Counted from the first letter of the stretch, positions 25,825 to 34,848 are shown. The stretch: DNA of 64,000 nucleotides from RUG191 sp045642225 (GCA_045642225.1 JAZUIN010000080.1:17917-81916); one strand, 5' to 3'. The notes: generated by a model not told the origin, from the sequence alone. Numbers and translations are program-made.

Positions 25825-26434
25825 AGACGCATTGATTTTAACCTTGATTACTATGGTAGCAGGATTAGCACTTGGTGCAGTTTATATTATTACTAAGAAG
25901 CCAATCGAAGAAGCAAATAAAGCTGCTACAGAAAAGGCTTACAAAGAAGTTTTTGAATCAGCAGCATCATTTGAAGATGATTCTTCGTTTGACGCTGATA
26001 AAGCAAATTCAGTTATTGCTGCAAAAGGCTATACAGATGGAACAGTTACAACTTGTGAAGTTACAAATTGTGCAAAAGCATTAGATGCTAATAAGCAATT
26101 ACTTGGTTACGTTGTAACAATGAAATCTAAAGCTGGTTATGGCGGTGATATAGTATTATCTGTTGGTATTACTAAGGATGGTGTGTTAAATGGATATTCT
26201 ATTACTGAAATTTCAGAAACACCTGGTCTTGGTATGAAGTCGACAGAAGAAGCATTTATGAAGCAGTTTAAGGGTATTAAAGCTACTACATTAGAAGTTT
26301 CTAAGACTCCTAGTACAGATGAAGGCGTAATTACAGCAATCTCTGGTGCTACAATTACTTCTAAAGCGGTTACATATTCTATAGATGCTGCAATTTTATA
26401 TGTTTCTAGCTTATTACAAGGAGGTGCTGCATAA
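25808..26434 (+). CDS. rnfG: Rnf electron transport complex subunit G
   Basis: RnfG carries covalently bound FMN facing outside. The 208-residue protein has one N-terminal membrane helix (about 8-28), an extracytoplasmic FMN-binding domain and the flavinylation motif AISGATITS, with T182 the acceptor threonine used by ApbE. The GGAGG and start codon lie inside the end of rnfD. The stop overlaps the rnfE start by one base (TAATG). apbE is encoded just beyond rnfB. Confidence 0.95.
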   Translation: MKKIAKDALILTLITMVAGLALGAVYIITKKPIEEANKAATEKAYKEVFESAASFEDDSSFDADKANSVIAAKGYTDGTVTTCEVTNCAKALDANKQLLGYVVTMKSKAGYGGDIVLSVGITKDGVLNGYSITEISETPGLGMKSTEEAFMKQFKGIKATTLEVSKTPSTDEGVITAISGATITSKAVTYSIDAAILYVSSLLQGGAA

Positions 26435-27228
26435 TGGGTAAGATAGGAGAACGTTTATTAAACGGTATTGTTAAAGAAAACCCTACGTTTGTACTTCTAC
26501 TTGGTATGTGTCCAACACTTGCTGTTACAACATCAGCAATGAATGGTTTAGGAATGGGATTATCTACAACAGTAGTACTTGTAATGTCTAACTTCCTAAT
26601 TTCGGCACTTAGAAAGGTTATACCTGACAAAGTAAGAGTTCCAGCGTTTATCGTAATTGTTGCATCTTTTGTAACAATAGTTCAATTTTTGGTGCAAGGC
26701 TTCGTTCCAAGTCTTTATGCATCACTTGGAATTTATATTCCACTTATCGTTGTTAACTGTATTATTCTTGGCCGTGCTGAGAGTTATGCTTCTAAGAACC
26801 CTATTATTCCTTCAATCTTCGACGGAATTGGTATGGGACTTGGATTTACAGTTGGTTTAACAGCTATTGGTGCTGTAAGAGAGATTTTAGGTGCAGGTCA
26901 AATTTTTGGCTTCCAACTTTTACCTTTAGCAGATGATGCAACAGGTAAAATGGGATACACACCTATTTCAATCTTTATTTTGGCACCTGGTGCATTCTTT
27001 GTACTTGCATTCTTAGTAGCTATTATGAATAAGGTACGTGAAAATGCAGACAAGAAGGGCATTAAGATGGCAGCTCCTGAAGGATGCTTAGCTGGTGATT
27101 GTGCAGTATGTCAGGCACAATGTGCAAGCAAAGAAGAAGTTAAGACTGAAGAAGTAAAGCCAGAAAAAGTTGAAACAGTAATTAAATCAGATGAAGCAGA
27201 TCAAACTGCTGACAAAACAGAAGAATAG
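26434..27228 (+). CDS. rnfE: Rnf electron transport complex subunit E, with cysteine-bearing C-terminal tail
   Basis: RnfE is an integral membrane subunit. Residues about 1-205 form the usual six-helix domain (NPTFVLLLGMCPTLAVTTSAMNG, FVPSLYASLGIYIPLIVVNCIILGRAE, GMGLGFTVGLTAIGAVREILGAG). A tail of about 55 residues follows, with four cysteines at 218, 223, 226 and 230 (CLAGDCAVCQAQC), then a Glu/Lys-rich end. The membrane part is secure. The tail is longer than in proteobacterial RnfE and could bind a metal or Fe-S cluster. Confidence 0.94.
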   Translation: MGKIGERLLNGIVKENPTFVLLLGMCPTLAVTTSAMNGLGMGLSTTVVLVMSNFLISALRKVIPDKVRVPAFIVIVASFVTIVQFLVQGFVPSLYASLGIYIPLIVVNCIILGRAESYASKNPIIPSIFDGIGMGLGFTVGLTAIGAVREILGAGQIFGFQLLPLADDATGKMGYTPISIFILAPGAFFVLAFLVAIMNKVRENADKKGIKMAAPEGCLAGDCAVCQAQCASKEEVKTEEVKPEKVETVIKSDEADQTADKTEE

Positions 27229-27244
27229 GAGGTAAGCGCATAAA

Positions 27245-27820
27245 ATGAAAACTTTAATTTTAATTTTAATTGCATCAGCAATCGTTAATAACGTAGTGCT
27301 TAGCCAGTTCTTAGGTTTATGTCCATTTCTTGGTGTTTCTAAGAAGGTTGAGACTGCTGCAGGCATGGGTGGAGCAGTAATTTTCGTAATTACAATATCT
27401 TCATTTGTTGCTAGTTTGATTTACAAATTCATTCTTGTTCCTACAGGATTTGAATATTTACAAACTATCGTATTTATTTTAGTTATTGCATCACTTGTTC
27501 AATTTGTTGAAATGTTTTTGAAGAAGAAAATGCCAGCTTTATATAAGTCACTTGGTGTTTTCCTTCCACTTATTACAACAAACTGTGCAGTTTTAGGTGT
27601 TGCTCTTAAGAATGTAACTAATGAATATAATATTTTAGAATCAGTTATTGCTGGTTTAGGTACAGCTATTGGTTTCTTTATCGCTATAGTAATTATGGCT
27701 GGTATTAGAGAAAAGATTGAGTACAATGATATTCCAAAGCCTTTCAAAGGATCAGCTATTGTTCTTATTACCGCTGGTTTAATGGCTATGGCATTCTTTG
27801 GTTTCTCAGGAATGATATAG
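27245..27820 (+). CDS. rnfA: Rnf electron transport complex subunit A
   Basis: RnfA is the six-helix membrane partner of RnfE; the pair binds an Fe-S cluster between them within the membrane. The 191-residue protein has NNVVLSQFLGLCPFLGVSKK and LPLITTNCAVLGVAL, each with a conserved Cys. Length is typical. RBS AGGAGG lies upstream at the end of rnfE; rnfB follows after 9 bases. Confidence 0.96.
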   Translation: MKTLILILIASAIVNNVVLSQFLGLCPFLGVSKKVETAAGMGGAVIFVITISSFVASLIYKFILVPTGFEYLQTIVFILVIASLVQFVEMFLKKKMPALYKSLGVFLPLITTNCAVLGVALKNVTNEYNILESVIAGLGTAIGFFIAIVIMAGIREKIEYNDIPKPFKGSAIVLITAGLMAMAFFGFSGMI

Positions 27821-27829
27821 GAGGTAATT

Positions 27830-28618
27830 ATGGTATTACAAATTGTATTGCCACTAGTAATAGTAGGTTTAACAGGTTTAGTACTTGGCTTCTTCCTATG
27901 TTTTTCATCAGAGAAATTTAAGGTTGAAGTTGATGAAAGAGAAACAGCAATTAATGATGTTCTCCCAGGTAACAACTGTGGTGGATGTGGATATCCTGGT
28001 TGTTCTGGTTTGGCCGCAGCTATTGTCAAAGGTGATGCGCCAGTTAATGGTTGTCCAGTTGGTGGAGCACCTGTAGCAGCTAAAGTTGGACAAATCATGG
28101 GTGAATCAGTTGAGGTTTCTGTTAAGAAGGTCGCTTTTGTAAAATGTGCTGGCGATTGTAATCAAGCATCTAATGATTATGAGTATTCTGGTGTAGAAGA
28201 TTGTAACGCAATGTTTCTTGTACCAGGAGGCGGTCCAAAGTCATGTAACTATGGTTGTATGGGCTTTGGAAGCTGTGTAAAAGCATGTCCATTTGATGCG
28301 ATTAGTATTGTAGACGGAATAGCTAAGGTTGATCCTATGCTATGTAAGGCTTGTGGAAAATGTGTAAATACATGTCCAAAGAACTTGATTGAACTTATTC
28401 CATATGATGCACACCACGTAGTACAATGTGTATCTAAGGATAAGGGTAAAGATGTTATGAGTGTATGTAAGACAGGATGTATAGGCTGTAAGCTTTGTGA
28501 GAAGAATTGTGAAGCTGATGCAATACATGTTAACGATAATGTTGCATACATCGAACAGGATAAATGTACAGGCTGTGGCGTGTGCGTTGAGAAATGTCCT
28601 AAAAAGATTATTAAATAA
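27830..28618 (+). CDS. rnfB: Rnf electron transport complex subunit B (polyferredoxin)
   Basis: RnfB accepts electrons from ferredoxin. The 262-residue protein has an N-terminal membrane anchor (about 3-25), then a cluster-binding motif with C50, C53, C58 and C75 (NNCGGCGYPGCSGLA). Four ferredoxin-type motifs follow in the C-terminal half: CMGFGSCVKACPF, CKACGKCVNTCPK, CIGCKLCEKNCEA and CTGCGVCVEKCPK. It is the last rnf gene and ends at a strong terminator shared with apbE. Confidence 0.96.
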   Translation: MVLQIVLPLVIVGLTGLVLGFFLCFSSEKFKVEVDERETAINDVLPGNNCGGCGYPGCSGLAAAIVKGDAPVNGCPVGGAPVAAKVGQIMGESVEVSVKKVAFVKCAGDCNQASNDYEYSGVEDCNAMFLVPGGGPKSCNYGCMGFGSCVKACPFDAISIVDGIAKVDPMLCKACGKCVNTCPKNLIELIPYDAHHVVQCVSKDKGKDVMSVCKTGCIGCKLCEKNCEADAIHVNDNVAYIEQDKCTGCGVCVEKCPKKIIK

Positions 28619-28643
28619 AAGTCTTCAAACCACTTTTAATAAA

Positions 28644-28678
28644 AGAAGCTCTGCGTTTTGCAGAGCTTCTTAGTTTTT
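28644..28678. terminator. Bidirectional terminator between rnfB and apbE
   Basis: AGAAGCTCTGC (28644-28654) pairs perfectly with GCAGAGCTTCT (28660-28670) around a 5-base loop. The plus side has a T run at 28674-28678, and the A-rich left flank gives T residues on the minus side. Confidence 0.88.
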
Positions 28679-28700
28679 AAGCAGATTAAAAATATTATAC

Positions 28701-29687
28701 TTAATTATATTTGATCATATTCTCGTCAATGCCAGAAGTAGTATGGATCTTGTTATCTTTTGTAATAAATAAGGCTTCTGTATCATCAAGATTTTCAATG
28801 AATTTCATTCCTTCTTCAAGACCTAGTGAAAATGCAATTGTTGATAGCGCATCGCCGTCTACAGAGGCGTTACTTATTATTGTTACAGCGTTTAGATCGT
28901 TATTTACAGGATATCCATTTTTGACATCTAGAATATGATGATATAGCTTGTCGTTTTCTGTGAAATATCGTTGATAATTTCCACTTGTTACAACAGATTT
29001 GTTCTTGAGCTTTAAAGCACAAATTACTTCGCCATCATCTGAAAAAGGCTTTTGTATTCCTATATTATAAGCTTCGTTTGAGTCTAAGGCTAAGATATTT
29101 CCACCTAAATTAATAAGGCCTTTATTTACGCCTTCTGAGCGTAAATATTCAGCAATCTTATCAGCCACATATCCTTTTGCAATACCGCCTAAGTCAATTT
29201 TTTCTTTGTCTGTTAATAATTTTACTTTTGAATCACTAATTTCTATGTTTTTGTAACTAAATCCTAGAAGTGTGTTGATTTCTTCTGGGGCTGGAGCAGT
29301 ATTTCTCGTTCCAAAATTCCATAAATCTGTAAGCTTGCCAATAGAAATATCAAAAGAACCATTAGAGAAATCACCATATTTTTTGCCGATTTCTAGAAGT
29401 TCAATGGTATCTCTGTCGACTTCAACGAAATTACCAGGGTTAGAATTAATTCTTGAAACATCAGAGGTATCTATTGATTTGCTAAAAAGTTTTTCATATT
29501 TTTGGGCAATATCGAAACAATTTGTCAGCAACTCGCTTGCATTTTCTTCATATAAAGTGATAGTTATGACTGTATCAAAGAAAAAACCTGTTTTTTTAAC
29601 TGGAGTAGAGGTTTTATTGGTACAAGAACACAAAATCGACAGCATAAGAATAAAAATGCAACTTAATGCTAGTATTTTTTTCTTCAT
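28701..29687 (-). CDS. apbE: FAD:protein FMN transferase (lipoprotein)
   Basis: ApbE cleaves FAD and attaches FMN to threonines of extracytoplasmic proteins such as RnfG and RnfD. The 328-residue protein has a lipoprotein signal (residues 1-21, lipobox LCSC, Cys22), FFFDTVITITLY, GSFDISIGKLTDLWNFG, the motif IDLGGIAKGYVADKIAEYL, GLINLGGNILALDS and SVVTSGNYQRYF. It is convergent with rnfB, which fits a maturation role for the Rnf complex. RBS AGGAAG lies upstream. Confidence 0.95.
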   Translation of the reverse strand: MKKKILALSCIFILMLSILCSCTNKTSTPVKKTGFFFDTVITITLYEENASELLTNCFDIAQKYEKLFSKSIDTSDVSRINSNPGNFVEVDRDTIELLEIGKKYGDFSNGSFDISIGKLTDLWNFGTRNTAPAPEEINTLLGFSYKNIEISDSKVKLLTDKEKIDLGGIAKGYVADKIAEYLRSEGVNKGLINLGGNILALDSNEAYNIGIQKPFSDDGEVICALKLKNKSVVTSGNYQRYFTENDKLYHHILDVKNGYPVNNDLNAVTIISNASVDGDALSTIAFSLGLEEGMKFIENLDDTEALFITKDNKIHTTSGIDENMIKYN

Positions 29688-30011
29688 ATCATTTTCTTCC
29701 TACTTTTTTATTTTAATTATAATAATAACATGATATTTTTGAAAAGCATCTATGTTGTTATGACGGCTTAAATATTTTGTTTTAAGATATAGATAGCATA
29801 AAATATTATGTGTGAATAAAAATTAGTCATAGAAAAATGAACTAATTTAATTAAACTATTATAATACATTACATAAAATTATATTTTCTTGCCGTAGATA
29901 TTGCAAGATAAATCAAGGTTTTATTGCAAGAAAAATCAAGGTTTTTAATGATTTTTAAGCCGAAATATGTTAAATTAATAAGTTGATGGATTGTTTTTTA
30001 TGGAGAATATT
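29688..30011. other. Intergenic region between apbE and proB
   Basis: This is a very AT-rich gap of 324 bases between divergent genes. Apart from the direct repeat at 29900-29944 I see no ORF with a ribosome binding site, no RNA gene and no strong promoter on either strand. A TATAAT on the minus strand (29716-29721) could serve apbE but lacks a good -35 box. Confidence 0.5.
29900..29944 (+). repeat. Two 22-base direct repeats upstream of proB
   Basis: ATTGCAAGATAAATCAAGGT (29900-29919) and ATTGCAAGAAAAATCAAGGT (29923-29942), each followed by T residues, recur with a 23-base period and one internal mismatch. The sub-sequence AAATCAAGGTTTTAT (29910-29924) occurs again, in the same orientation relative to the gene, upstream of rqcH (51691-51705, minus). 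A protein-binding site is inferred. Confidence 0.6.
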
Positions 30012-30854
30012 ATGTCAAACGATAAAATTAGTTTCAAAAACAAAAAGCGAGTAGTTATTAAGATTGGGTCTAATTCACTTTTGCATCCAGAGTCAGGCAG
30101 AATAGATTATCTTAAGATAGAAAGACTAGTAAGAGAGATAACTAATCTTAGAAATAAAAATATAGATGTGTGCTTAGTTTCGTCGGGAGCAATTGCTGCT
30201 GGTAGAGAATCGATGAGAATGGATTCTAAACCTGAAGGAAACGCCGAAAAACAGGCGTTAGCGGCTATTGGACAAGCAAGACTTGTAAGCATTTACCAGT
30301 ACATTTTTAGAGAGTATAATCTAGAAGCTGGACAGGTTCTAATGACTAAAAGCACAATAACTGATAATGTATCAAGAAAAAATGCTCAAAATACGTTCGA
30401 GGCATTGTTCAATATGGGTGTTATTCCGGTTGTAAATGAAAATGATACGATTTCAACTTGTGAGATTCAACTTGGCGATAATGACACTTTATCAGCTTTA
30501 GTAGCATTTTTGATTAATGCGGATTTGTTGGTGCTTTTGTCTGATATTGACGGATTATATACTAGTGACCCAAGAACTAATGAGGACGCAGAATTTGTGC
30601 CTTATGTTGAAAATATTGATGAAGTAATGGATATGGGTGCTGAATCGGTAGGCTCGAACGTTGGAACTGGTGGTATGAGTACAAAGCTATTTGCAGGAAA
30701 AATCGCAACTTTATCTGGTGCAGATATGATTATTGCTAATAGTAAAGACTTATCCGTTATACATAAAATTTTTGAGGATGACTTTAAAGGAACTGTTTTT
30801 AAGTCAAATTATGATGATTTCTTTGATGTATTAGGTTTTATTGAAGCTAATTAA
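30012..30854 (+). CDS. proB: Glutamate 5-kinase (without PUA domain)
   Basis: ProB is the first enzyme of proline synthesis. The 280-residue amino-acid kinase has VVIKIGSNSLLHPESGRID, CLVSSGAIAAGRESM, VIPVVNENDTISTCEIQLGDNDTLSALVA, LLSDIDGLYTSDPR and GTGGMSTKLFAGKIATLSG. It ends after the kinase domain, so the RNA-type PUA domain of E. coli ProB is absent, as in several Firmicutes. Start ATG 30012 is chosen because TGGAGA is properly placed before it; ATG 30000 overlaps that site. proA is three genes downstream. Confidence 0.93.
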   Translation: MSNDKISFKNKKRVVIKIGSNSLLHPESGRIDYLKIERLVREITNLRNKNIDVCLVSSGAIAAGRESMRMDSKPEGNAEKQALAAIGQARLVSIYQYIFREYNLEAGQVLMTKSTITDNVSRKNAQNTFEALFNMGVIPVVNENDTISTCEIQLGDNDTLSALVAFLINADLLVLLSDIDGLYTSDPRTNEDAEFVPYVENIDEVMDMGAESVGSNVGTGGMSTKLFAGKIATLSGADMIIANSKDLSVIHKIFEDDFKGTVFKSNYDDFFDVLGFIEAN

Positions 30855-30928
30855 TTTTTGTAAATATAATTTGAATAGTAAATATAATTAAGATTTGAAA
30901 TGAATTTCTAAATCGAAAGGATTAAGTA

Positions 30929-31156
30929 ATGATTACAGAAGAACAAATAGCTAGAATTAATGAATTGGCACATAAATCTAAAGGTGAAGGTCTTACGGAG
31001 GCTGAAAAGGCTGAACAAAAAGAGCTTCGTCAAGCTTATATTGACGCTATAAGGGGGAACATTAGAAGTCAGCTGGATAATGTTGATGTTGTAAATCCTG
31101 ATGGCTCTATAGAGAATCTTGGCGAAATGCGTCGTGAGCGTGAGAAACAGAAATGA
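30929..31156 (+). CDS. DUF896 (UPF0291/YnzC-like) small protein
   Basis: This 75-residue protein has the DUF896 signature: MITEEQIARINELAHKSKGE, LTEAEKAEQKELRQAYIDAIR and a C-terminal VNPDGSIENLG. Members such as B. subtilis YnzC are small helical proteins of unknown biochemical role. RBS GAAAGGATT is present. It sits between proB and a 5-formyl-THF cyclo-ligase gene. Confidence 0.85.
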   Translation: MITEEQIARINELAHKSKGEGLTEAEKAEQKELRQAYIDAIRGNIRSQLDNVDVVNPDGSIENLGEMRREREKQK

Positions 31157-31214
31157 ACTGTAGTAAGCTCTGACAAGGATAGTAATACTAGCTTTTATAC
31201 TTTAAGGAAGTAAT

Positions 31215-31772
31215 ATGGGAAATGTTAAACTTATAAGAGATAACATGAGAAAACAAAGAGATTCTCTTAGCCGTGAAGAGATTCTTGCTAAATCATCAAG
31301 TATAGGTTCTAGATTAGAGGATTTGATTTATAACAATAGCTTTGATAAGATTCTTTGTTTTTATCCAATAAGATCAGAGGTTGATTTGTTAAATACTTAT
31401 TCTGATTTGTTGGACAATGGATATAATTTATATTTTCCAATAAGCCTAGAAAAAGATCTAGAGTTTATAAAGGTTGATTCTATGAAGGATTTTCGTTCGG
31501 GGAAATATAATATACCTGAGCCTATAGGCAATGATAAATATAATGGCGAAAAAGCATTAGTTATATGTCCAGGTTTAGCATTTGACAAAAAAGGTAATCG
31601 CTATGGTTATGGTGGTGGTTATTACGATAGATTTCTTAGAAATAACAATCACTGTACTCCTGTAGGAGTAGCATATAGCTTTCAACTTGTTGATAAGCTA
31701 GAGGCTAGAGAGTGGGATTATCCCTTGGAAATGTTAATTACAGACGAAGATACATATACATTTAACAAATAA
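31215..31772 (+). CDS. 5-formyltetrahydrofolate cyclo-ligase
   Basis: This enzyme converts 5-formyl-THF to methenyl-THF using ATP. The 185-residue protein has an N-terminal basic helix (LIRDNMRKQRDSLSREE), FYPIRSEVDLL, and the diagnostic nucleotide-binding loop GNRYGYGGGYYDRFL (about 130-145). Start ATG 31215 follows AAGGAAG. It sits 16 bases before the proA start, within a probable proB-to-miaB operon. Confidence 0.92.
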   Translation: MGNVKLIRDNMRKQRDSLSREEILAKSSSIGSRLEDLIYNNSFDKILCFYPIRSEVDLLNTYSDLLDNGYNLYFPISLEKDLEFIKVDSMKDFRSGKYNIPEPIGNDKYNGEKALVICPGLAFDKKGNRYGYGGGYYDRFLRNNNHCTPVGVAYSFQLVDKLEAREWDYPLEMLITDEDTYTFNK

Positions 31773-31788
31773 TGAATTGGAGAGAGAA

Positions 31789-33027
31789 ATGGAATTAAAA
31801 GAATTATGTAAAGCAGCTTGTGGTACAAAATATGTAATAGCAAAGCTTGATACTACTGTAAAAAATAAAGTTTTATCAGAGACTGCTAAGCAATTAGTTG
31901 AAGATGCAGGGTTCATAATTGAAGCTAATGCAAAGGATCTTCAACGTGCTAAAGAGAATAATATGCCAGAAAGCTTGCAGGATAGATTGTTACTTACAGA
32001 AGAAAGAATTCAAGGAATTGCTGAAGGTATCAATCAAGTTGTAGCATTAGAAGACCCAATAGGTGAGCTTCTCTATATGAAAAAGAGACCAAATGGTCTT
32101 AACATTGGTAAAAAGCGTGTCCCTATGGGAGTAGTTGGTGTTATATATGAAGCAAGACCAAATGTAACAGCGGATGTTTTCTCATTGTGCTTTAAGACTG
32201 GTAATGTATGTATTCTCAAAGGTGGAAGTGACGCTTTAGAATCATGTAAAGCTATAGTTAAATCAATTCATAAGGTTTTAGAATCTAATAATATTCCTGT
32301 TGAAGCTTGCTCAATTATTGAAGAGACTTCAAGAGAAGCTACTACAGAATTTATGAAAATGAAGGATTATGTTGATGTTTTGATTCCTCGTGGCGGTGCG
32401 GGGCTTATTCGTGCAGTAGTTGAAAATGCAACTATTCCTGTTATTGAGACAGGAACTGGAAACTGCCACATTTATATTGATTCATCAGCAGATATAGATA
32501 TGGCTGTAGATATTGTAGAAAATGCTAAAACTCAACGTATAGGAGTATGTAATGCCTGCGAGTCTTTGGTGGTTCATAAGGATGTACTTGGGAAGTTTTT
32601 GCCAGCTCTTGAAAATAGATTAAAAGAGAAGGTAGAGCTTAGAGCAGATGAGCGAGCAAAAGAGAACTTGAAAAATGCTATTTTGGCAACTGAAGATGAT
32701 TGGTACACTGAATATTTAGATTATAAGCTTTCTATTAAGACAGTAGATAACATTGAAGAAGCAATTGAACATATAAATGCCAATAATACAGGCCATTCTG
32801 AATCGATAATTACAAATGATTACAATAATGCAAATCAATTTTTGGATGAAATCGACGCATCCACTGTATATGTAAACGCGTCTACACGCTTTACAGACGG
32901 CTTTGAATTTGGTTTTGGTGCAGAAATTGGTATAAGTACGCAGAAGTTACATGCAAGAGGACCAATGGGCCTTGAGGCATTAACTAGTACAAAGTTCATT
33001 GTATATGGCAACGGTCAAATTAGATAG
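31789..33027 (+). CDS. proA: Gamma-glutamyl phosphate reductase
   Basis: ProA reduces gamma-glutamyl phosphate to glutamate semialdehyde with NADPH, the second proline step. The 412-residue aldehyde-dehydrogenase-fold protein shows KKRVPMGVVGVIYEARPNVT, CILKGGSDALES, LIPRGGAGLIRAV, the active-site region RIGVCNACESLVVHKD and FTDGFEFGFGAEIGISTQKLHARGPMG. Start ATG 31789 follows GGAGAGAG; an in-frame TTG at 31777 would overlap it. It is separated from proB by two unrelated small genes. Confidence 0.96.
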   Translation: MELKELCKAACGTKYVIAKLDTTVKNKVLSETAKQLVEDAGFIIEANAKDLQRAKENNMPESLQDRLLLTEERIQGIAEGINQVVALEDPIGELLYMKKRPNGLNIGKKRVPMGVVGVIYEARPNVTADVFSLCFKTGNVCILKGGSDALESCKAIVKSIHKVLESNNIPVEACSIIEETSREATTEFMKMKDYVDVLIPRGGAGLIRAVVENATIPVIETGTGNCHIYIDSSADIDMAVDIVENAKTQRIGVCNACESLVVHKDVLGKFLPALENRLKEKVELRADERAKENLKNAILATEDDWYTEYLDYKLSIKTVDNIEEAIEHINANNTGHSESIITNDYNNANQFLDEIDASTVYVNASTRFTDGFEFGFGAEIGISTQKLHARGPMGLEALTSTKFIVYGNGQIR

Positions 33028-33043
33028 TTTGAAGGATTTTATT

Positions 33044-34465
33044 ATGGAAAATGTTAATGTTTTAGATGATGAAACAAAGAAACAATACGAATATATTGAA
33101 AAAGCTAAAGGTATTATAAAAGAACGAAGCGCTAAAGCAGGACGTCCATTTACATTTAACGTAACTACGTTTGGATGTCAGATGAACGCTAGAGATTCTG
33201 AAAAATTAGTAGGTATTCTTAAAGAAATTGGGTACAAAGAGGTCTCTGATGAGAAGGCTGACTTTGTTATTTACAATACCTGTACTGTTAGAGAAAATGC
33301 TAATAATAAGGTTTATGGCAGACTTGGATATTTACATTCTCTTAAGAAGAAGAATCCTAACATGAAGATTGCTTTGTGCGGTTGTATGATGCAAGAAGAG
33401 GTTGTAATTAACAAAATTAAGGAAAGCTATAAATTTGTAGATTTGATTTTTGGTACCCATAACATTTTCAAGTTCGCAGAATTGTTCTGTAATATGCTTG
33501 AAAGCGACAGCATGATAATTGATATATGGGAAGATACTAAGCAAATCGTTGAGAAGCTTCCTGTTGAACGTAAATATTCCTTCAAATCAGGTATAAACAT
33601 TATGTTTGGATGCAATAATTTCTGTAGTTATTGTATTGTTCCATATGTAAGAGGTCGCGAGCGTTCAAGAAAGCCAGAAGAAATCATAGAAGAAATTACA
33701 AATCTTGTAGAAGATGGCGTAAGTGAGGTCATGCTTCTTGGGCAAAATGTTAATTCTTATGGTAAAGGTTTAGAGGAAGAGATAACTTTTGCTGAACTTC
33801 TAACAAGAATTGAAGCTATTGAAGGCTTAAAACGTATTAGATTCATGACAAGTCATCCTAAGGATTTGTCAGATGATTTGATTTTGGTAATGTCAAAGTC
33901 TAAAAAGATTTGTAAACATTTACATTTGCCATTACAATCCGGCAGTAGTGAACTATTGAAGAAAATGAATAGGCATTACGACAAGGAGGGGTATTTGGCT
34001 TTGGTTGATAAAATTCAAAGTACAATACCGGATATTGCTTTGACAACAGATATTATTGTAGGGTTCCCTGGTGAGACGGAAGAGGACTTCCTTGAGACTT
34101 TAGATGTTGTTAAGAAGGTTCGTTTTGACTCAGCATTTACATTTATATATTCAAAGCGTACGGGTACTCCTGCGGCAAGCTTTGAAGACCAAGTACCAGA
34201 AGATGTAGTCAAAGATAGATTTGATAGATTACTTGCAACAGTTCAAGAGATAGCTCATGAGAAGGCAAATGCTTATACGGGGAAGACAGTTGAAGTGCTT
34301 GTAGAAGAGAAGAATACTCAAGATGACAAGCTTGTTACTGGTAGAATGAGTAATAATGCGATTGTTCATTTTGAAGGCGATGAAAGCTTGATTGGTCAAT
34401 TGATGCTTGTTGAGTTAAAGGAATGTAAAGGCTTTTATTATATTGGAGAGGCTGTGAATGAATAA
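33044..34465 (+). CDS. miaB: tRNA-2-methylthio-N6-isopentenyladenosine methylthiotransferase
   Basis: MiaB adds the methylthio group to i6A37 of tRNA. The 473-residue protein has the N-terminal MTTase domain with cluster cysteines C45 (FGCQMNARDSE), C80 (NTCTVRENA) and C114 (CGCMMQEE). The radical-SAM motif CNNFCSYC follows (C190, C194, C197), and a TRAM domain closes the C terminus. MiaB rather than RimO is indicated by the QMNARDSE context and by a separate RimO at 53756. Start 33044 follows GAAGGA; earlier in-frame codons lie in proA. Confidence 0.95.
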   Translation: MENVNVLDDETKKQYEYIEKAKGIIKERSAKAGRPFTFNVTTFGCQMNARDSEKLVGILKEIGYKEVSDEKADFVIYNTCTVRENANNKVYGRLGYLHSLKKKNPNMKIALCGCMMQEEVVINKIKESYKFVDLIFGTHNIFKFAELFCNMLESDSMIIDIWEDTKQIVEKLPVERKYSFKSGINIMFGCNNFCSYCIVPYVRGRERSRKPEEIIEEITNLVEDGVSEVMLLGQNVNSYGKGLEEEITFAELLTRIEAIEGLKRIRFMTSHPKDLSDDLILVMSKSKKICKHLHLPLQSGSSELLKKMNRHYDKEGYLALVDKIQSTIPDIALTTDIIVGFPGETEEDFLETLDVVKKVRFDSAFTFIYSKRTGTPAASFEDQVPEDVVKDRFDRLLATVQEIAHEKANAYTGKTVEVLVEEKNTQDDKLVTGRMSNNAIVHFEGDESLIGQLMLVELKECKGFYYIGEAVNE

Positions 34466-34841
34466 ATGGATTTCTAAGAGAGATATTATATTGATTCTAT
34501 CTCTTCTTGTGATTGCGCTAGCTTCGTTTCTAGTATGGTTTTTTGCTTTTAATGATAAAGGCGATAAAGTTTCAATAGAGGTTAAAGGCCGAGTTATTAA
34601 TGAATATCCGTTGGATAAAGACACAGTGATTCCAATTGAAAATTCTCATGGTGAGGTAACTAACTACATCAAGATTGAAAACAAAGAATGTTATATGGAG
34701 GAAGCTATTTGTCCAGATCATTTGTGCATGAAGCAAGGTAAAATAAAGAATTCTGGGCAGACAATAGTCTGTCTACCTAATAAAGTAGTCGTTTCGGTTA
34801 TTTCTGATGATAAAGCAGAATATGATACAGTAGCAAAATAG
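34458..34841 (+). CDS. NusG domain II-containing membrane-anchored protein
   Basis: This 127-residue protein has one N-terminal membrane helix (about 10-32) and an extracytoplasmic NusG_II domain with cysteines in CPDHLCMKQGKI and TIVCLPNKVVV. Such proteins usually lie beside a Gx-transporter gene, and often near rnf and apbE genes, in anaerobic Firmicutes, which suggests a link to flavin or redox chemistry; the molecular role is not established. It overlaps miaB by 8 bases and precedes the Gx transporter by 7. Confidence 0.85.
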   Translation: MNKWISKRDIILILSLLVIALASFLVWFFAFNDKGDKVSIEVKGRVINEYPLDKDTVIPIENSHGEVTNYIKIENKECYMEEAICPDHLCMKQGKIKNSGQTIVCLPNKVVVSVISDDKAEYDTVAK

Positions 34842-34848
34842 GAGTTTC

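Noticed and set aside
27499..28098. 199-residue minus-strand frame across rnfA and rnfB
   Set aside because: It is antisense to two conserved genes, Pro/Thr/Ala-rich, and has no translation signal.
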